DNA of 45,243 bases from Sedimentisphaerales bacterium (GTDB taxonomy: Bacteria > Planctomycetota > Phycisphaerae > Sedimentisphaerales > UBA12454): contig JAFGGI010000003.1 of NCBI GenBank assembly GCA_016930635.1, forward strand, positions 1-45,243. The letters are read 5' to 3'. A program made the position numbers and the translations under genes. The stretch's first letter is position 1. Each line of letters starts with the position of its first letter. The notes under the pieces are model-generated. The model was not told the DNA's origin and did no database searches. It saw only the letters and a list, made by a program, of their open reading frames with translations. Shown here piece by piece: positions 6,596-14,559 of the stretch.

Positions 6596-8230
6596 ATGAA
6601 AAGAGACGGAGAGGGTAAAATACTTAAGTCGGCTGTACATACTTTTCTATTATGTCTGATAGTTACTGCATCGGCACAGGTATGTAATGGCCGAACAGGT
6701 AAAAATAATCTGCCTGCAAGTTTTTCACATCGCGTTAAATCCATCGAAGCAGTGGATGTAATTGTAACCGAAGATATAGATTTAACGGCGGTACGTCTTG
6801 AGGATAAAAAAAGGAAACGCGAGGGAGGGCCGGAGCGTTTTGCGATGCGGCAAAACGTTCAGGTCAATACTGAAACTGACGGAACGTGGGAGCAAATCGA
6901 TTCTCGAACAAAATTATGGAGATTTCATATTGTCGCACCGCAGGCTAAAACATTAAGTCTTGGATTTACGAGCTATCAAATGCCCGCAGGGGGAAAATTA
7001 TTTATTTACTCTGCTGACGGTGAGAAAATACTCGGGCCATATACTAAAAAGCATAATGCCCGGCACCGTCAGTTATGGACTCCGATAATATCTTCTGATG
7101 ATATTTTGGTCGAATTGACTATAGGCATAGATGAGATAGACAATCTCGAACTTACATTAGGTGCGGTCAATTACGGCTATGAAATTACACCTGTAACGAC
7201 AAGCGGGATAGGAGATTCCGCTTATTGTGAGATAGATGTCGTCTGTCCGGAAGGTGCCGGCTGGGAGGACCAGATACGCAGCGTCGGGCTTTACCAGATG
7301 ACACGGTCAGACGGTTCGTACTGGTGCGTGGGAGGTTTGATAAATAATACTGCCGAAGATGAGACGCCATATTTTCTTACAGCATTTCACTGTATTGATG
7401 AAGAAGAAGACGGGGTTCTGGCGGATCCTAACGGCGTAGCGGCTTCAATGGTTATATACTGGAATTTTCAGGCTCAGACGTGCGGCGGGGATATCAGCGG
7501 GCCGAACCAGATACAAACAGGGGCATACTTTTGCAGTGCGTATTATCCAAGCGATTTTGCTTTGGTAGAGCTTGATGAGGCACCTGTCCCGGATGCTAAT
7601 GTTTACTATGCCGGCTGGGACAGGAACAATGTCGCACCTGCCAGCGGCGTCGCTATTCATCATCCGAAAGCTGACCTGAAGAAGATAAGTTTTGAAAATC
7701 ATTCGCCGGATATTGCCTCATATCTGTGCAATCCCGGCGATCCATGTGCAATACCTGGAGACGGGACACATCTTTGTTTGTGGCATTGGGAAGACGGTTC
7801 TATCGAGCCGGGCTCTTCGGGGTGTCCTTTGTTCGATCCGAATAAACGGGTAGTGGGACAGTGTCATGGAGGATTGCCGTTCGCAGATTTTTGCGACGAA
7901 AACGGAGGAGCACCCACCTGGTTCGGATTCTTTTATAAGTCATGGACCGGCGGAGGAACGATTGAGAGCCGTTTAAGCGACTGGCTCGATCCGATCGCGA
8001 CAGGGCAAACAACACTGGACGGCAAAGATGCGTATTTATGCACAATCACAGGAGATTTTGATTGCGATAAGGATGTCGACTTTTTAGACTTGCTCATTCT
8101 TGCAGACCAGTGGCGAAGCGAGCCGGGAGAACCATCTGCAGATATAGCACCAGAAACGCCTGACGGTATAGTGAATATGCTTGACCTGGATGTATTCGCC
8201 CAGAATTGGCTTGAGGATAGTGCGCCATAA
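6596..8230 (+). CDS. Secreted trypsin-like serine endopeptidase with dockerin-like C-terminal tail
   Basis: Extracellular or cell-surface protease. A signal peptide covers about residues 10-30 (numbered from GTG 6593: hydrophobic FLLCLIVTASA). The chymotrypsin-fold triad is visible: His266 in LTAFHC, Asp321 in PSDFALVEL and Ser409 in EPGSSGCP, with the Cys-rich pattern of lysyl/arginyl endopeptidases of the Achromobacter protease I group. Residues about 487-542 are a dockerin-like pair of calcium loops (GDFDCDKDVDFLDLLILADQW and DGIVNMLDLDVFAQNWL), a tail frequent on secreted Phycisphaerae proteins. ATG 6596 is preferred over GTG 6593 because agga at 6587-6590 is correctly spaced for it. Substrate is unknown. 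Confidence 0.88.
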   Translation: MKRDGEGKILKSAVHTFLLCLIVTASAQVCNGRTGKNNLPASFSHRVKSIEAVDVIVTEDIDLTAVRLEDKKRKREGGPERFAMRQNVQVNTETDGTWEQIDSRTKLWRFHIVAPQAKTLSLGFTSYQMPAGGKLFIYSADGEKILGPYTKKHNARHRQLWTPIISSDDILVELTIGIDEIDNLELTLGAVNYGYEITPVTTSGIGDSAYCEIDVVCPEGAGWEDQIRSVGLYQMTRSDGSYWCVGGLINNTAEDETPYFLTAFHCIDEEEDGVLADPNGVAASMVIYWNFQAQTCGGDISGPNQIQTGAYFCSAYYPSDFALVELDEAPVPDANVYYAGWDRNNVAPASGVAIHHPKADLKKISFENHSPDIASYLCNPGDPCAIPGDGTHLCLWHWEDGSIEPGSSGCPLFDPNKRVVGQCHGGLPFADFCDENGGAPTWFGFFYKSWTGGGTIESRLSDWLDPIATGQTTLDGKDAYLCTITGDFDCDKDVDFLDLLILADQWRSEPGEPSADIAPETPDGIVNMLDLDVFAQNWLEDSAP

Positions 8231-8244
8231 TATATTGAAACACT

Positions 8245-10752
8245 GTGGATAGTATAGACCGGAAAATCAAGGAGTTCCAAAATCAGCTAACCGACGAAAC
8301 TTTTCTGCCTCAAAAAATCGCATCAATTTATCCTGCAGCTTTGGGCGCTATCGGCCTGATTACCGGCCTTGTTTTACAATTCTACTTCAAACTGCCTTTA
8401 GTCATTTATATTTCCATTCTGGCTATATGCACGGCTGGGCAAGTTATCCAGATACTTTTAAAAAAAATCTCAATAAATCTAACCTTTGTTGTTATTTTTT
8501 TCTGTTTTTTATCACTCGGTTCTATCAGGCTGATAAAATACAACAGGTACGGACCGAAAGATATTCGTAATATTGCCGCTGAAGATTTTACCTTTGCTCA
8601 TATAAGGGTTCGAATCATTTCCGACCCTAAAATTGTAACTGCAGATGAGGATGACTGGTTATTTGCAGGATTTTCACATTCCTTCCCTTATACAACCTTT
8701 TACGCAAAAGTTACTGATATAAAAACTAACGAAGGCTGGACAGAAGCGGCCGGCAAAATAAAATTTTATATTTCCGGAGATGTAAATAATTTAAATATCA
8801 ACGATACGTTTCAGGCATTTTGTAAATTACAAAAATTTTATCCGCCGGAAAACCCCGGTCAGTTTGAAACTGCTCGATATATGAAGCGCAATGGTGTTTT
8901 TCTGGCGGCTACTCTTAAATCTTCAGATGCCATAACAATGTTTGACAGCAAAGAGGAGATATCAAAATCATTATTTAATGCAGCAAGGGCAAAATTGCGC
9001 CAGCTTGCAACTATTGCCCTGGGCGATGATGCCGAACCCGGTGATTCTTACGGTCTGGTTGCAGCATTACTGCTGGGCGAGCGGGGGAAAATCAGCCCGG
9101 AACTTTATGACGCTTTTATAACAACAGGCCTTGCACATCTTATCAGTCTTTCGGGCCTGCATGTCGGTATCATAGCAGCTTTTGCCTGGTGGCTGGCAAA
9201 AAAGTGCGGCCTTTTGCACAGGGGCCGAGCCATTGTTGCTGTCTTTGTGATAATTATATTTTTACTTACAGTTCCTGCCCGGACACCAACGCTTCGAGCG
9301 GGGATAATGTTTATCATTCTCTGCTTCGGTCGAATATTAGACCGTCCGGCAAAAGCCTTTAATAACCTGGCTATTGCAGCCATCGTAATCCTGCTTATAA
9401 GGCCAATGGATTTTTTAAGCCCGGGCTTTCAACTTTCTTTTAGTGCGGTTATTGGCATAATCTTATTCAGCACTTCGTTTTTTAACTTTCTTTTCGGGCC
9501 TTTCGGCAGCTTGAACAGAAATTATATTTATACAACCCTGCAGACAATACTTGGAGTTTTTTCTATTGGATGTGCTGCCTGGCTGGCAACAGCACCGATA
9601 CTTGCCTGGCATTTTTATCAATTTCAGCCTTTTACCGTTATCTGGACTATTCCTGCGTTCTTTCTTGTTGCAGCTATTCTTATTCTCGGCGTATTTAAAA
9701 TCATATTTGCTGCTTTACTGCCGACGTTAGCCGCTGGTTTTGGTTTCGTGACAGAGTTTACCGCCGGTGTGCTTTCATCGCTTGTCATATTATTTGCCAA
9801 AGTACCGTTTTCTCATATAACCATCGGCAAGCCTTGTGTTTCTGTAATACTGGCTTTTTATATATTGATCTTACTATGGCGATTTTGCCCATTTAGAAGG
9901 CCTGTTAGAAATCTCATATATCCAGCTGCAATAATACTTTTGATTGTCTTTGGGCTTTTTGTAAGACATATTAGAAATTCGGATAATCTGCAACTGACTA
10001 TTCTATCCGTCGGTCACGGGCAGGCTGTTGTCGGCCAACTGGGCAGCGGAAAGAATATAATTATAGATGCAGGTTCAATATCAAAAAATGATGTCGGTGA
10101 TAGAATCGTAAATCCATTTTTCGATTACGCCGGGCTTGATGAAATTAATACTATCTTTATAAGCCATGACGATATCGACCACTATAACGGTGTACCGGAG
10201 ATACTTAAAAAACACAACTGTGAAAATATCTTTACAACCCCGCGATTTATTCAGAATATAAGCCAGTCGAATACCGCTTCTTTGTTCAATGACTTTCTCA
10301 AATCGAAAAATCTGTCTTTAGTCGAGATGCCTGAAAAAATCCTGTTCGATAAAACCACAATCACACTGTTATGGCCTAAAAATATACCGGCCCAAGAGAT
10401 TTCGTCAGACAACGAATCTTCTCTTGTGCTTTTGGTTGAATATGCAGGCAGAAAAATCATGTTTTGCAGCGATATAACTAAAAACGTACAAGAGAAGCTT
10501 ATAGAAGAAAATCCTCAATTAGATATTGATATAATGACAACCCCACATCATGGTTCAGCGAGGAATATCGAGCCGGATTTCTTGAGCCACTTCAAACCGG
10601 AGATACTGATAACAAGCTGTTCAGCGTCCAGGCTCGGCGGCACAAGCAAGGCAATCGCAAATTTTGAGCAAAGCTATTATACCCCTAAAGACGGTACTGT
10701 AACCGTTCTGATAAACCGTAATGGGCAAATAAAAGTGCAGACATTCAAATAA
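8245..10752 (+). CDS. comEC: ComEC/Rec2-type DNA uptake channel
   Basis: Inner-membrane channel that passes single-stranded DNA into the cytoplasm during natural transformation. At 835 residues all three ComEC parts are present: an N-terminal DUF4131-like domain (after two membrane segments, about residues 30-90), the multi-pass Competence domain (about 265-560, with the characteristic HLISLSGLHVGI), and a C-terminal metallo-beta-lactamase-like domain (about 580-835) with ISHDDIDHYNG and TTPHHGSARN. GTG start at 8245, 14 bases after the protease stop, without an obvious ribosome-binding site. It ends one base before the convergent nrnA-type gene. Confidence 0.93.
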   Translation: MDSIDRKIKEFQNQLTDETFLPQKIASIYPAALGAIGLITGLVLQFYFKLPLVIYISILAICTAGQVIQILLKKISINLTFVVIFFCFLSLGSIRLIKYNRYGPKDIRNIAAEDFTFAHIRVRIISDPKIVTADEDDWLFAGFSHSFPYTTFYAKVTDIKTNEGWTEAAGKIKFYISGDVNNLNINDTFQAFCKLQKFYPPENPGQFETARYMKRNGVFLAATLKSSDAITMFDSKEEISKSLFNAARAKLRQLATIALGDDAEPGDSYGLVAALLLGERGKISPELYDAFITTGLAHLISLSGLHVGIIAAFAWWLAKKCGLLHRGRAIVAVFVIIIFLLTVPARTPTLRAGIMFIILCFGRILDRPAKAFNNLAIAAIVILLIRPMDFLSPGFQLSFSAVIGIILFSTSFFNFLFGPFGSLNRNYIYTTLQTILGVFSIGCAAWLATAPILAWHFYQFQPFTVIWTIPAFFLVAAILILGVFKIIFAALLPTLAAGFGFVTEFTAGVLSSLVILFAKVPFSHITIGKPCVSVILAFYILILLWRFCPFRRPVRNLIYPAAIILLIVFGLFVRHIRNSDNLQLTILSVGHGQAVVGQLGSGKNIIIDAGSISKNDVGDRIVNPFFDYAGLDEINTIFISHDDIDHYNGVPEILKKHNCENIFTTPRFIQNISQSNTASLFNDFLKSKNLSLVEMPEKILFDKTTITLLWPKNIPAQEISSDNESSLVLLVEYAGRKIMFCSDITKNVQEKLIEENPQLDIDIMTTPHHGSARNIEPDFLSHFKPEILITSCSASRLGGTSKAIANFEQSYYTPKDGTVTVLINRNGQIKVQTFK

Positions 10753-10753
10753 G

Positions 10754-11761
10754 TTATTTGTTTGACAAAGCTTTTTTGAATTCGGTGAGGATATTATTTT
10801 TGGCATTTTCAAGCGGGCCTTTTAGATTTACACCCGCTGCGACTTTATGTCCCCCGCCGCCGAACTTTTGGGCGATCTGTCGGACATCAACTGAACCGTT
10901 GCTTCGGAGTGAACATCTGAACCCGCCATCACTGAGCTCAACAAATAGTGCAGCAGCCTCGACAGAAGCTACACGCTGACACTCATTGACGAATTCTTCG
11001 GTATCCGTGCCGGTCGCGCCGGTGGCATCAAAATCTGAACGCATAATAATCTGCAGAGCGATTCTGCCGTCACTGTGAAGCTCGAGATTATCGAGCATCC
11101 TGGCAAGGAGTTTAAGTCTTGCGGGTGAATAGTTCTGGTACATCTTATGATAGATCCTGGAAGGTTTGGCTCCAAGTTCGATAAGGCTTGATGCGTTGCG
11201 CATCACCCGGGCATCGGTATTGTCAAATCTGAACCAGCCTGTATCGGTTGAGATGGCGATATAAAGAGCTTCTGCAATTTGGGGGGTGATTTCCCAATCG
11301 GCAGCCTTGAGCAGGTCAAATACTATTTCGCCGGTAGCTGCCGCGGTTGAATCGACAAGTTCAACCGTTCCGAGTCCGTCGCCGGAAATATGGTGGTCAA
11401 TAACAAGTACAGGGATATTAGAATCCTTGAGCCATTTATCGAATTCGGTAAGTTGAACATAGCTGTTGGTATCGACTATCACTACAAGGTCGAACGAGCC
11501 AAACGAGCCGTTTTTGAGTTCTTCAAGTTTTACCTCGTTGCCGAGCACGGGTACTGGTTCGTCGAAAATAAATTCATACCACTGTGCAGGCGGGGAAAGC
11601 AGAATCGGCTTGGCACTTTTGCCGAGTTGGGAGGCGATTTGACACATACTTTTCATACACCCGACCGCATCGCCGTCTGGCCTGGTATGCGAAGTAACTA
11701 TCCAGCTTGTCGATTTATTGATTAAATCAATAGCTTTCTTAAAATCATCGGCTGTTGTCAT
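10754..11761 (-). CDS. nrnA: DHH-family phosphoesterase (NrnA-like oligoribonuclease/pAp phosphatase)
   Basis: Soluble DHH/DHHA1 phosphoesterase that degrades nano-RNA and dephosphorylates 3'-phosphoadenosine 5'-phosphate in characterised NrnA proteins. The sequence shows motif I SHTRPDGDAVG (24-34), motif II VIVDTN (94-99), the name-giving DHH at 122-124 (VIDHHISG), and the DHHA1 substrate loop GGGHKVAAG near residue 305. Length 335 is typical. Since related DHH proteins have different substrates (pAp, c-di-AMP, short RNA), the exact one cannot be read from sequence. It converges on comEC with a single base between stops and starts just downstream of the membrane-anchored unknown gene. Confidence 0.9.
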   Translation of the reverse strand: MTTADDFKKAIDLINKSTSWIVTSHTRPDGDAVGCMKSMCQIASQLGKSAKPILLSPPAQWYEFIFDEPVPVLGNEVKLEELKNGSFGSFDLVVIVDTNSYVQLTEFDKWLKDSNIPVLVIDHHISGDGLGTVELVDSTAAATGEIVFDLLKAADWEITPQIAEALYIAISTDTGWFRFDNTDARVMRNASSLIELGAKPSRIYHKMYQNYSPARLKLLARMLDNLELHSDGRIALQIIMRSDFDATGATGTDTEEFVNECQRVASVEAAALFVELSDGGFRCSLRSNGSVDVRQIAQKFGGGGHKVAAGVNLKGPLENAKNNILTEFKKALSNK

Positions 11762-11786
11762 AACAATTCCATATATAAACCTTAAT

Positions 11787-12497
11787 CTATTTTTTCTGCA
11801 AAGCCTTCATGAGAGACCGCAAAGTTCCTGATTTTAATTTTTCAGCTTTACCCGAGAAAGTAAATAATTTAAATCTCTTTTCATTATAAGTTGTAACTAC
11901 CTGGCCCTGATGAATGGTGTAATCTGGCCCAAGCCAGCCAGATACATAAATAATACCCATAACCTTCCTCGGCCTATCACCCTTATTATCATACTCAACT
12001 CCAACAAAAGTTCCATATGAAAGAAAATAAATTTTATTAGGATCATTACTAATATCCAAACCTGCACGAGTTGCATCAGGTATAATATAGCCTTTAAATT
12101 CACCCTTCAGGTCAAGTTCCTTGGTTTTGTTAGGATCTGAATAGTAAGAGCCTAACCAGTCTCCCTCGATAGTATAATCAGAAAAAAACTCTAATATAAT
12201 CGTTCCCCTTTTATCCTGCTCTTTAAAAAGTGTTGCACTTAATCCCAAATGCTCGGTGATCTTCGGCTGTTGCGGACTAAGTACTTCCTCCTCTTCTTTA
12301 GACAAATATTCCTGATAAGCTCTCCATTGCCGCCAGGGAGGATTTTTTAATTCCACGCCATCACATACTACTGGTCTGGAACCTTTCCATACTGTGCAAT
12401 AAAGATACACGGCTATTAATACAGCAACCAGGAGCAATAATAACAGGACAAAACCTGAACGTTCATGATTTCGTTTTGTTCTGTAATCATTTCGCAC
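11787..12497 (-). CDS. Membrane-anchored protein of unknown function
   Basis: I do not recognise this family. The 236-residue product begins with a short basic cytoplasmic stretch (MRNDYRTKRNHERSG) and one strong membrane helix at about 16-34, so most of the protein is outside the cytoplasmic membrane. The external part has a Pro/Trp motif (NPPWRQWRAYQEYL), an acidic stretch and alternating beta-strand-like segments with repeated aromatic-Gly (SDYTIEGDWLGSYY). It lies between ribF (28 bases upstream) and the nrnA-type gene (25 bases downstream), on the same strand, so probable co-transcription. No catalytic motif is visible. Confidence 0.75.
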   Translation of the reverse strand: MRNDYRTKRNHERSGFVLLLLLLVAVLIAVYLYCTVWKGSRPVVCDGVELKNPPWRQWRAYQEYLSKEEEEVLSPQQPKITEHLGLSATLFKEQDKRGTIILEFFSDYTIEGDWLGSYYSDPNKTKELDLKGEFKGYIIPDATRAGLDISNDPNKIYFLSYGTFVGVEYDNKGDRPRKVMGIIYVSGWLGPDYTIHQGQVVTTYNEKRFKLFTFSGKAEKLKSGTLRSLMKALQKK

Positions 12498-12525
12498 TTT
12501 TTATCCTTTTGTCAAAACATATAAA

Positions 12526-13494
12526 TCATTTTTTTTCATTAGATAAAATATTTTCTGTTTTTTTGCAATCGGCAGTGATTTGTTCTTTCAGTTTTTCTTC
12601 TGTTTCGAACCGTTGTTGGCCGCGGAGAAAATCGACAAAGTCCATCGCGAGGTATTTATCATATAAATCTTCTACCTTTTCATCGAGAATATGGGCTTCG
12701 ATAAGCAGCGGATGGTCGGAAATAAATGTCTTTGCCCTGCCGAGACTGAAAACCGCAGGTATTTTCTCATCAGATGTGCAAAGCTCTTCAACACTTTGGG
12801 CAACAGAGACAAAACCCGCGTAAACACCTTCGGCAGGAACAACCTGCTGGTGCGGTTCGATATTAGCTGTCGGGAAACCGAGATGAGTACCTTTGCCGCG
12901 GCCTTTTATAACCTTGCCCATAAGACGGTAATTTCTGCCGAGAGTTTTGGCGGCATTAGCTGCATCACCAGCATGCAATAAATGGCGAATAAGCGTGCTT
13001 GAGACTTTTTCGGTGCTGCCGGAGAGCTTTACTTGTTGGGGGGCAACAATTATCACATCAAAGTTGCGATCTTTTCCAAGTGCGGCAAGTACTTCGGCGT
13101 TGCCGGAGCGACCGTAGCCGAAATGAAAATCATCACCTTCGATTACAGCCTTTGGCTTGACGGTTTTCATCAGAAAATCATCTACAAAATCGGCCGGCGA
13201 CAAAGTCAAAAGTTTGTAGCTGTCTTTTACAACAATCAGATAATCAACACCAGCTGCTTCAAGCAAAGCAGCTTTTAACGGCAGAGGTGTAAGGACCTGG
13301 GGTTCTTTTTCAGGATGAAGGATAACAACCGGATGCGGGTCAAAGGTCATAGCAACGACAGGACCGACAGCAAGGCCGGCGGCAGAAGCGATTATTTTCC
13401 TGTGGCCCAGATGGACACCATCAAAGTTGCCTATAGTAAGACAGCAGCCTTTTATTTTGTCATCAATCTTTTCAAGTGTATCTATAATCTGCAT
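12526..13494 (-). CDS. ribF: Bifunctional riboflavin kinase / FAD synthetase
   Basis: Makes FMN from riboflavin and then FAD from FMN. The N-terminal nucleotidyltransferase domain carries GNFDGVHLGH (22-31), the ATP-binding HxGH-type signature, and RHLLHAGDAANAAKTLGR just before the flavokinase domain. The C-terminal flavokinase domain carries KGRGKGTHLGFPTANI (about 195-210). Length 322 is normal. I looked for an FMN riboswitch upstream and saw none. It heads a minus-strand run with the unknown membrane gene and the nrnA-type gene. Confidence 0.95.
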   Translation of the reverse strand: MQIIDTLEKIDDKIKGCCLTIGNFDGVHLGHRKIIASAAGLAVGPVVAMTFDPHPVVILHPEKEPQVLTPLPLKAALLEAAGVDYLIVVKDSYKLLTLSPADFVDDFLMKTVKPKAVIEGDDFHFGYGRSGNAEVLAALGKDRNFDVIIVAPQQVKLSGSTEKVSSTLIRHLLHAGDAANAAKTLGRNYRLMGKVIKGRGKGTHLGFPTANIEPHQQVVPAEGVYAGFVSVAQSVEELCTSDEKIPAVFSLGRAKTFISDHPLLIEAHILDEKVEDLYDKYLAMDFVDFLRGQQRFETEEKLKEQITADCKKTENILSNEKK

Positions 13495-13499
13495 ATACG

Positions 13500-13558
13500 A
13501 AAATTAAAAATTAAAAGTTAAAATGCAAAATTGCGGAATCCACCTTCGGCGGATAACC
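13500..13558 (+). repeat. AT-rich stretch plus GAATCC-GGAT mini-palindrome, copy 1; spacer 13495-13772
   Basis: The gap between divergent ribF and the LeuA-like gene holds an AT-rich run (aaaattaaaaattaaaag) ending in the mini-hairpin ggaatccaccttcggcggat. A second copy of the same layout occurs at 26630-26690. Both have the same order: A-rich words, then GAATCC, short loop, GGAT. Apart from this I see only presumed promoters for the two divergent genes. Confidence 0.45.
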
Positions 13559-13772
13559 TTTTTATACATTTAGATAACTTATTTACCAGAAGATAGTTAA
13601 AATATATACAAATCATTTATCGGCCAATTCAGGTCTTCCAAGCTTAAACAACGCAAAAGTTATTTTACGCCTATCCAGCGGTTCGGGCAAGCAGGAAAAA
13701 AAGAGGAGTTTTCTGTCGCAAATGCAGAATCTTTCTGATAAATTAGCCCTGATAATTATGGAAGATTAGAGT

Positions 13773-14354
13773 ATGGTCCTGTTAAATCCTGATAAGCCGA
13801 TATTCAGCAGTAATAACCCTCCTGTTCATGAAATCGTACATGCACAAACAGCTGCGATGGGAAAGGAACTGACGGCTGAACAATTCAAGCAGGCCTATGA
13901 GCGGATTCGTAATCTTTATGATCTGAAGGAAAGAATCTTTACCGAGGAAATCGAGGCTATTGCAGACGAAATTCTGCTCCAGCCCGAAATCGGCTGGGAC
14001 CTTGTCTCGCTCAAAATCACCATAGGACCAAATGTTCTGCCGGGGGCAACCATAGTGCTGACCAGTCCGGACGGCCAAAGGGTTACATCCCAGGCGGCAG
14101 GTTTCAGCTCTACCGATGCGATATGCTCAGCTATCGCAGAGGCTACCGACATTAGAATATTTCTGAAGGACTTCGAATTTTACACAATAAGCAGCGGTTT
14201 AAAATCTCTCGGCCGGGCAATGATGACTACCGAATATCACAACAGGCAGGTCAGAACTACAGCCTGTTCGGTTGATATGCTCGAAGCAACTGCGAAAGCG
14301 TATCTTATTGCAATAAATATCGTGCTGGATAAAATTAATCAACAGCTGGAATAA
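13773..14354 (+). CDS. Stand-alone LeuA-type regulatory (alpha-isopropylmalate synthase allosteric) domain
   Basis: The protein (193 residues) matches only the C-terminal part of 2-isopropylmalate synthase: a helical subdomain (MGKELTAEQFKQAYERIRNLYDLKE, about 30-54) and the leucine-binding dimerisation domain (GPNVLPGATIVLTSPDGQ..., FSSTDAICSAIAEATD). The TIM-barrel catalytic domain is absent; bases upstream have stops in all frames and show no remnant. ATG 13773 has GGAAG at 13759-13763. It may be a truncated leuA relic, or a free leucine-sensing subunit that partners another LeuA/citramalate synthase. The reading frame is intact and codon use normal, which favours a functional gene. Confidence 0.8.
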   Translation: MVLLNPDKPIFSSNNPPVHEIVHAQTAAMGKELTAEQFKQAYERIRNLYDLKERIFTEEIEAIADEILLQPEIGWDLVSLKITIGPNVLPGATIVLTSPDGQRVTSQAAGFSSTDAICSAIAEATDIRIFLKDFEFYTISSGLKSLGRAMMTTEYHNRQVRTTACSVDMLEATAKAYLIAINIVLDKINQQLE

Positions 14355-14557
14355 AAGAGCCACAAAGGCACAAAGTCACAAAGTTCAAATAAGTTTATAA
14401 GTATATAATATAGAATATATGAAAAGTCTTAGGAAGTTATCAGAATTTAGATATGGATTATGAAGTATTTATCTGGCCAACAACTTTAATATGACTATAA
14501 TTACAACAGAAGCAAAAACATAATATTTTTTTAGTGTCTTAGTGTCTTGGTGGCTAC
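14355..14557. repeat. Inverted CCAC-AAAG/CTTxGTGG repeats bracketing an AT-rich spacer
   Basis: Bases 14357-14383 (gccacaaaggcacaaagtca...) and 14531-14557 (ttagtgtcttagtgtcttgg...) are imperfect inverted copies with a period of about 9 (cAC-AAG). The 150 bases between them are AT-rich and non-coding. Such ends commonly flank small cassette genes in environmental Planctomycetes genomes (recollection, not checked), so this may be an emptied cassette. Its right end contributes the Shine-Dalgarno-like GGTGG of aroDE. Confidence 0.5.
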
Positions 14558-14559
14558 AT

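Noticed and set aside
13495-13772. FMN riboswitch upstream of ribF, or a leuA catalytic-domain remnant
   Set aside because: No RFN-element conserved stems are visible, and no frame in this gap resembles the LeuA TIM barrel.
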